DNA of 64,000 nucleotides from Mactra quadrangularis (lineage: Eukaryota; Mollusca; Bivalvia; Venerida; Mactridae), in contig CM046304.1 in NCBI GenBank assembly GCA_025267735.1, positions 5,580,001 to 5,644,000 of the forward strand. Reading direction: 5' to 3'. The first letter of the stretch is position 1, and each line of letters begins with the position of its first letter. A program made the translations under genes and the position numbers. The notes under the pieces were generated by a model. The model was not told the origin of the DNA. It saw only the letters and a list, made by a program, of their open reading frames with translations, and made no database searches. Below are positions 56,901-64,000 of the stretch, in pieces.

Positions 56901-59900
56901 AACATGGCAGTTTGTTGTCAATGTAACTCTGATATATAAAATATACATCAAGTACTTACTGTCTTAACATGGCAGTTTGTTGTCAATGTAACTCTGATAT
57001 ATAAAATATACATCAAGTACTTACTGTCTTAACATGGCAGTTTGTTGTCTATGTAACTCTGATATATAAAATATACATCAAGTACTTACTGTCTTAACAT
57101 GGCAGTTTGTTGTCTATGTAACTCTGATATATAAAATATACATCAAGTACTTACTGTCTTAACATGGCAGTTTGTTGTCAATGTAACTCTGATATATAAA
57201 ATATACATCAAGTACTTACTGTCTTAACATGGCAGTTTGTTGTCTATGTAACTCTGATATATAAAATATACATCAAGTACTTACTGTCTTAACATGGCAG
57301 TTTGTTGTCAATGTAACTCTGATATATAAAATATACATCAAGTACTTACTGTCTTAACATGGCAGTTTGTTGTCTATGTAACTCTGATATATAAAATATA
57401 CATGAAGTACTTACTGTCTTAACATGGCAGTTTGTTGTCTATGTAACTGATATATAAAATATACATGAAGTACTTACTGTCTTAACATGGCAGTTTGTTG
57501 TCTATGTAACTGATATATAAAATATACATCAAGTACTTACTGTCTTAACATGGCAGTTTGTTGTCTATGTAACTGATATATAAAATATACATCAAGTACT
57601 TACTGTCTTAACATGGCAGTTTGTTGTCTATGTAACTCTGATATATAAAATATACATCAAGTACTTACTGTCTCAACATGGCAGTTTGTTGTCTATGTAA
57701 CTGATATATAAAATATACATCAAGTACTTACTGTCTTAACATGGCAGTTTGTTGTCTATGTAACTCTGATATATAAAATATACATCAAGTACTTACTGTA
57801 GTAACATGGCAGTTTGTTGTCTATGTAACTGATATATAAATTATACATCAAGTACTTACTGTCTCAAACTGGCAGTTTGTTGTCTATGTAACTCTGATAT
57901 ATAAAATATACATCAAGTACTTACTGTCTTAACATGGCAGTTTGTTGTCTATGTAACTCTGATATATAAAATATACATCAAGTACTTACTGTCTTAACAT
58001 GGCAGTTTGTTGTCTATGTAACTCTGATATATAAAATATACATCAAGTACTTACTGTCTTAACATGGCAGTTTGTTGTCAATGTAACTCTGATATATAAA
58101 ATATACATCAAGTACTTACTGTCTTAACATGGCAGTTTGTTGTCTATGTAACTGATATATAAAATATACATCAAGTACTTACTGTAGTAACATGGCAGTT
58201 TGTTGTCTATGTAACTCTGATATATAAAATATACATCAAGTACTTACTGTCTTAACATGGCAGTTTGTTGTCAATGTAACTCTGATATATAAAATATACA
58301 TCAAGTACTTACTGTCTTAACATGGCAGTTTGTTGTCTATGTAACTCTGATATATAAAATATACATCAAGTACTTACTGTCTTAACATGGCAGTTTGTTG
58401 TCTATGTAACTGATATATAAAATATACATCAAGTACTTACTGTCTTAACATGGCAGTTTGTTGTCTATGTAACTGATATATAAAATATACATCAAGTACT
58501 TACTGTCTTAACATGGCAGTTTGTTGTCTATGTAACTCTGATATATAAAATATACATCAAGTACTTACTGTCTTAACATGGCAGTTTGTTGTCTATGTAA
58601 CTCTGATATATAAAATATACATCAAGTACTTACTGTCTTAACATGGCAGTTTGTTGTCTATGTAACTGATATATAAAATATACATCAAGTACTTACTGTC
58701 TTAACATGGCAGTTTGTTGTCTATGTAACTCTGATATATAAAATATACATCAAGTACTTACTGTCTTAACATGGCAGTTTGTTGTCTATGTAACTGATAT
58801 ATAAAATATACATGAAGTACTTACTGTCTTAACATGGCAGTTTGTTGTCTATGTAACTGATATATAAAATATACATCAAGTACTTACTGTCTTAACATGG
58901 CAGTTTGTTGTCTATGTAACTCTGATATATAAAATATACATGAAGTACTTACTGTCTTAACATGGCAGTTTGTTGTCTATGTAATTCTGATATATAAAAT
59001 ATACATCAAGTACTTACTGTCTTAACATGGCAGTTTGTTGTCTATGTAACTCTGATATATAAAATATACATCAAGTACTTACTGTCTTAACATGGCAGTT
59101 TGTTGTCTATGTAATTCTGATATATAAAATATACATCAAGTACTTACTGTCTTAACATGGCAGTTTGTTGTCAATGTAACTCTGATATATAAAATATACA
59201 TCAAGTACTTACTGTCTTAACATGGCAGTTTGTTGTCTATGTAACTCTGATATATAAAATATACATCAAGTACTTACTGTCTTAACATGGCAGTTTGTTG
59301 TCTATGTAACTGATATATAAAATATACATCAAGTACTTACTGTAGTAACATGGCAGTTTGTTGTCTATGTAACTCTGATATATAAAATATACATCAAGTA
59401 CTTACTGTCTTAACATGGCAGTTTGTTGTCTATGTAACTCTGATATATAAAATATACATCAAGTACTTACTGTCTTAACATGGCAGTTTGTTGTCTATGT
59501 AACTCTGATATATAAAATATACATCAAGTACTTACTGTCTTAACATGGCAGTTTGTTGTCTATGTAACTCTGATATATAAAATATACATGAAGTACTTAC
59601 TGTCTTAACATGGCAGTTTGTTGTCAATGTAACTCTGATATATAAAATATACATCAAGTACTTACTGTCTCAACATGGCAGTTTGTTGTCTATGTAACTC
59701 TGATATATAAAATATACATGAAGTACTTACTGTCTTAACATGGCAGTTTGTTGTCAATGTAACTCTGATATATAAAATATACATCAAGTACTTACTGTCT
59801 CAACATGGCTGTTTGTTGTCTATGTAACTCTTATATATAAAATATACATGAAGTACTTACTGTCTTAACATGGCAGTTTGTTGTCTATGTAACTGATATA

Positions 59901-62900
59901 TAAAATATACATCAAGTACTTACTGTCTTAACATGGCAGTTTGTTGTCTATGTAACTCTGATATATAAAATATACATGAAGTACTTACTGTCTTAACATG
60001 GCAGTTTGTTGTCTATGTAACTGATATATAAAATATACATCAAGTACTTACTGTCTTAACATGGCAGTTTGTTGTCTATGTAACTGATATATAAAATATA
60101 CATCAAGTACTTAATGTCTTAACATGGCAGTTTGTTGTCTATGTAACTCTGATATATAAAATATACATCAAGTACTTACTGTCTTAACATGGCAGTTTGT
60201 TGTCTATGTAACTCTGATATATAAAATATACATCAAGTACTTACTGTCTTAACATGGCAGTTTGTTGTCTATGTAACTCTGATATATAAAATATACATCA
60301 AGTACTTACTGTCTTAACATGGCAGTTTGTTGTCTATGTAACTGATATATAAAATATACATCAAGTACTTACTGTCTTAACATGGCAGTTTGTTGTCTAT
60401 GTAACTCTGATATATAAAATATACATCAAGTACTTACTGTAGTAACATGGCAGTTTGTTGTCTATGTAACTGATATATAAAATATACATCAAGTACTTAC
60501 TGTCTCAAACTGGCAGTTTGTTGTCTATGTAATTCTGATATATAAAATATACATCAAGTACTTACTGTCTCAACATGGCAGTTTGTTGTCTATGTAACTG
60601 ATATATAAAATATACATCAAGTACTTACTGTCTTAACATGGCAGTTTGTTGTCAATGTAACTCTGATATATAAAATATACATCAAGTACTTACTGTCTTA
60701 ACATGGCAGTTTGTTGTCTATGTAACTGATATATAAAATATACATCAAGTACTTACTGTCTTAACATGGCAGTTTGTTGTCTATGTAACTCTGATATATA
60801 AAATATACATCAAGTACTTACTGTCTTAACATGGCAGTTTGTTGTCTATGTAACTCTGATATATAAAATATACATGAAGTACTTACTGTCTTAACATGGC
60901 AGTTTGTTGTCTATGTAACTCTGATATATAAAATATACATGAAGTACTTACTGTCTTAACATGGCAGTTTGTTGTCTATGTAACTCTGATATATAAAATA
61001 TACATCAAGTACTTACTGTCTTAACATGGCAGTTTGTTGTCTATGTAACTCTGATATATAAAATATACATCAAGTACTTACTGTCTTAACATGGCAGTTT
61101 GTTGTCTATGTAACTGATATATAAAATATACATCAAGTACTTACTGTCTTAACATGGCAGTTTGTTGTCTATGTAACTGATATATAAAATATACATCAAG
61201 TACTTACTGTCTTAACATGGCAGTTTGTTGTCAATGTAACTCAGATATATAAAATATACATGAAGTACTTACTGTCTTAACATGGCAGTTTGTTGTCAAT
61301 GTAACTCTGATATATAAAATATACATCAAGTACTTACTGTCTTAACATGGCAGTTTGTTGTCTATGTAACTCTGATATATAAAATATACATGAAGTACTT
61401 ACTGTCTTAACATGGCAGTTTGTTGTCTATGTAACTGATATATAAAATATACATGAAGTACTTACTGTCTTAACATGGCAGTTTGTTGTCTATGTAACTC
61501 TGATATATAAAATATACATCAAGTACTTACTGTCTTAACATGGCAGTTTGTTGTCAATGTAACTCAGATATATAAAATATACATCAAGTACTTACTGTAG
61601 TAACATGGCAGTTTATTGTCTATGTAACTCTGATATATAAAATATACATCAAGTACTTACTGTCTTAACATGGCAGTTTGTTGTCTATGTAACTGATATA
61701 TAAAATATACATCAAGTACTTACTGTCTTAACATGGCAGTTTGTTGTCAATGTAACTCTGATATATAAAATATACATCAAGTACTTACTGTCTTAACATG
61801 GCAGTTTGTTGTCAATGTAACTCTGATATATAAAATATACATCAAGTACTTACTGTCTTAACATGGCAGTTTGTTGTCTATGTAACTCTGATATATAAAA
61901 TATACATCAAGTACTTACTGTCTCAACATGGCAGTTTGTTGTCTATGTAACTCTGATATATAAAATATACATCAAGTACTTACTGTCTTAACATGGCAGT
62001 TTGTTGTCTATGTAACTGATATATAAAATATACATCAAGTACTTACTGTCTTAACATGGCAGTTTGTTGTCTATGTAACTGATATATAAAATATACATCA
62101 AGTACTTACTGTCTTAACATGGCAGTTTGTTGTCTATGTAACTCTGATATATAAAATATACATGAAGTACTTACTGTAGTAACATGGCAGTTTGTTGTCT
62201 ATGTAACTGATATATAAAATATACATCAAGTACTTACTGTAGTAACATGGCAGTTTGTTGTCTATGTAACTGATATATAAAATATACATCAAGTACTTAC
62301 TGTAGTAACATGGCAGTTTGTTGTCAATGTAACTCTGATATATAAAATATACATCAAGTACTTACTGTCTTAACATGGCAGTTTGTTGTCAATGTAACTC
62401 TGATATATAAAATATACATCAAGTACTTACTGTCTTAACATGGCTGTTTGTTGTCTATGTAACTCTGATATATAAAATATACATCAAGTACTTACTGTCT
62501 TAACATGGCAGTTTGTTGTCTATGTAACTCTGATATATAAAATATACATCAAGTACTTACTGTCTTAACATGGCAGTTTGTTGTCTATGTAACTCTGATA
62601 TATAAAATATACATCAAGTACTTACTGTAGTAACATGGCAGTTTGTTGTCTATGTAACTCTGATATATAAAATATACATCAAGTACTTACTGTAGTAACA
62701 TGGCAGTTTGTTGTCAATGTAACTCTGATATATAAAATATACATCAAGTACTTACTGTCTTAACATGGCAGTTTGTTGTCAATGTAACTCTGATATATAA
62801 AATATACATCAAGTACTTACTGTCTTAACATGGCAGTTTGTTGTCAATGTAACTCTGATATATAAAATATACATCAAGTACTTACTGTCTTAACATGGCA

Positions 62901-64000
62901 GTTTGTTGTCTATGTAACTGATATATAAAATATACATCAAGTACTTACTGTCTTAACATGGCAGTTTGTTGTCTATGTAACTGATATATAAAATATAAAT
63001 CAAGTACTTACTGTCTTAACATGGCAGTTTGTTGTCAATGTAACTCTGATATATAAAATATACATGAAGTACTTACTGTCTTAACATGGCAGTTTGTTGT
63101 CTATGTAACTCTGATATATAAAATATACATGAAGTACTTACTGTCTTAACATGGCAGTTTGTTGTCAATGTAACTGATATATAAAATATACATCAAGTAC
63201 TTACTGTCTTAACATGGCAGTTTGTTGTCTATGTAACTCTGATATATAAAATATACATGAAGTACTTACTGTCTTAACATGGCAGTTTGTTGTCTATGTA
63301 ACTCTGATATATAAAATATACATCAAGTACTTACTGTCTTAACATGGCAGTTTGTTGTCTATGTAACTCTGATATATAAAATATACATGAAGTACTTACT
63401 GTCTTAACATGGCAGTTTGTTGTCAATGTAACTGATATATAAAATATACATCAAGTACTTACTGTCTTAACATGGCAGTTTGTTGTCTATGTAACTCTGA
63501 TATATAAAATATACATGAAGTACTTACTGTCTTAACATGGCAGTTTGTTGTCTATGTAACTCTGATATATAAAATATACATCAAGTACTTACTGTCTTAA
63601 CATGGCAGTTTGTTGTCTATGTAACTCTGATATATAAAATATACATCAAGTACTTACTGTCTTAACATGGCAGTTTGTTGTCTATGTAACTCTGATATAT
63701 AAAATATACATCAAGTACTTACTGTCTTAACATGGCAGTTTGTTGTCAATGTAACTCTGATATATAAAATATACATCAAGTACTTACTGTCTTAACATGG
63801 CAGTTTGTTGTCTATGTAACTCTGATATATAAAATATACATCAAGTACTTACTGTCTTAACATGGCAGTTTGTTGTCTATGTAACTCTGATATATAAAAT
63901 ATACATCAAGTACTTACTGTCTCAACATGGCAGTTTGTTGTCTATGTAACTCTGATATATAAAATATACATCAAGTACTTACTGTCTTAACATGGCAGTT
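47870..64000 (-). CDS. 3' part of an unidentified minus-strand gene with a microexon array
   Basis: Three exon types join in one frame: a 24-nt microexon (first usable copy 54501-54524), an 87-nt exon (49904-49990) and a terminal exon (47870-47954) ending in TGA. The C-terminus reads QQTAMLRQ, QCKEALGGRGLQEVEQLVNN, GTLTEQDLR, PQLKLSRSIGDDNMEICHF, NLDDLDIG. It looks like a short helical C-terminal domain. There is a weak resemblance to the C-terminal LR..CE..LG....V..L segment of NEK-type kinases, which is only a suggestion. The N-terminal part lies beyond the window. Agreement of three splice junctions in frame is the main evidence for a real gene. Confidence 0.75.
47955..49903 (-). other. 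Intron of the minus-strand gene
   Basis: AT-rich. GTATGT donor at the 49903 side and ttttcag acceptor at the 47955 side. Nothing else was recognised. Confidence 0.6.
49904..49990 (-). CDS. Penultimate coding exon, 87 nt
   Basis: The acceptor is tgttatttattacag and the donor gtatgt. The frame enters after two bases of a codon and leaves after two bases of another, so the exon is symmetric. It encodes QCKEALGGRGLQEVEQLVNN and GTLTEQDL with shared Q and R codons at the joins. Its entry phase equals the exit phase of the 24-nt microexon. Confidence 0.8.
50110..50415 (+). repeat. SINE, plus orientation
   Basis: The tRNA-like head has A box TAGCTCAGTTGGTAGCA and B box GGGTTCAATTCC. The body has AATGATTCTTAATTATGTAG and AGTCACTGACTAAAGTATG, and the end has GTTGCAATGGCATTAAAC with an AAAC-rich tail. 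It is the same family as the minus-strand copy at 9352-9655. Confidence 0.85.
50550..50695 (+). repeat. G-rich purine tandem repeat
   Basis: About 145 bp of almost pure purine with imperfect GGGCAGGGAGGGGAAAA units. Many runs of three or four G make G-quadruplex or triplex structure plausible. The open frames on both strands come from the repeat. Confidence 0.85.
50816..53965 (+). mobile_element. Pearl-like (Helentron-associated) element with tandem core repeats
   Basis: It starts near GGGGCATTATACGCCCG and ends with a microsatellite and the palindrome CCGTTTTTTCAAAACGG plus GCGTATAAAAA. The core holds about fifteen imperfect ~145-bp units, each beginning near CCTGTGACCTTGACCTTTGA and containing AAATTTGGTGAACCTAGG. 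This layout of core repeats, tetranucleotide-type microsatellite and palindromic ends is that of pearl elements of bivalves. A longer 643-bp period is superimposed from about 51.78 to 53.07 kb. No protein is encoded; the long minus-strand frames are repeat artefacts. Confidence 0.8.
53841..53922 (+). repeat. (GGACAGAC)n microsatellite of the pearl-like element
   Basis: About ten GGACAGAC/GGAC units immediately before the element's palindromic end. A shorter (GGAC)n occupies the same position in the copy at 25010-25277. Confidence 0.9.
53966..54490. other. Intronic sequence between the pearl-like element and the array
   Basis: AT-rich. It contains a repeat end with CCCCAAAACCCTATGAAAAA near 54258-54282. 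No exon was recognised. Confidence 0.45.
54491..64000 (-). repeat. Tandem array of ~145-150 microexon units (63-65 bp each)
   Basis: Each unit, read on the minus strand, is an acceptor (GTTACATAG), a 24-base exon beginning ACAACAAACTGCCATG, a donor GTAAGTACTTGATG and an AT-rich remainder. The two length classes differ by CT in GTAACTCTGAT versus GTAACTGAT on the plus strand. Sequence identity between units is very high. The array continues past the window end. Recurring variants on the plus strand are GTCAATG (acceptor lost), CTGTAGTAAC (Arg to Leu), GTCTCAAC (silent), TTAATGTC (donor lost) and CTCAAACTGG. Confidence 0.95.
54501..54524 (-). CDS. 24-nt microexon, first copy next to the downstream exon
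   Basis: On the minus strand: TAG acceptor, 24 bases, then GTAAGT donor. One base completes the previous codon, then CAA CAA ACT GCC ATG TTA AGA CA is completed by the first base of exon 49990-49904. It gives QQTAMLRQ. Being 24 nt with matching phases, one copy or several, or none, leaves the frame intact. Any of the intact copies in the array could substitute for this one. Confidence 0.65.

Noticed and set aside
54491..64000. Array as a CRISPR-like locus
   Set aside because: Units are contiguous near-identical repeats with no unique spacers, and the context is eukaryotic with splice signals.
54491..64000. Array as pure assembly artefact
   Set aside because: Interspersed single-base variants and two length classes argue for real units, although exact copy number may be wrong and cannot be verified here.

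Overview
The window looks like nuclear DNA of a marine mollusc, probably a bivalve or close relative. It is AT-rich, genes have many small exons with GT-AG introns, and it holds tRNA-headed SINEs with conserved 3' bodies. It also holds a pearl-type element (tandem core repeats, tetranucleotide microsatellite, palindromic ends) of the sort known from bivalves. No species can be named from the sequence alone. Most of the DNA is mobile-element material; two host genes can be supported.

1-10.7 kb: a foldback element with ~190 bp inverted repeats (1-1040), then a complete seven-coding-exon tetraspanin gene on the + strand (3370-10206, 232 residues). Its introns hold two near-identical TTAA-flanked MITEs, SINEs, ATT/ATC microsatellites and a dead partial copy of one of its own exons. 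10.7-18 kb: MITEs, a SINE with target duplication, a decayed YqaJ-like sequence and an exon resembling the P2X7 intracellular (ballast) domain.

18.07-30.33 kb: an LTR retrotransposon of the Ty3/gypsy, env-bearing (errantivirus-like) type, with TG...CA LTRs and an ATAT target duplication. It is chimeric (two different gag-protease-RT starts in series), lacks integrase, has a broken env, and is interrupted by a pogo-like MITE in the 5' LTR and a pearl-like insertion in RT. A row of GGGTTGTTACCC palindromes precedes the 3' LTR. 30.9-37.1 kb: another pogo-like MITE, a third gag fragment, and a frameshifted zinc-knuckle gag-like gene of a tyrosine-recombinase-retrotransposon type.

38-43.5 kb: a nested insertion. 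A P2X7_C-like exon was split by a SINE (10-bp target duplication, with an unsplit paralogue nearby), and that SINE was in turn split by a parvovirus-like segment. The segment carries an uninterrupted 668-codon Rep/NS1-like gene and ends in an inverted repeat. A 61-bp-arm foldback and further decayed and intact P2X7_C-like exons follow.

47.9-64 kb: the 3' end of a minus-strand gene. A terminal exon (47870-47954) and an 87-nt exon (49904-49990) join in frame to a 24-nt microexon. That microexon with its splice sites is repeated about 145-150 times in a ~63-65 bp tandem array that fills 54.5-64.0 kb and runs off the window. Between exon and array lie a SINE, a G-rich purine tract and a pearl-like element whose ~145-bp repeats carry nuclear-receptor-type half-sites. 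The microexon array and the nested viral insertion are the two most notable things here.
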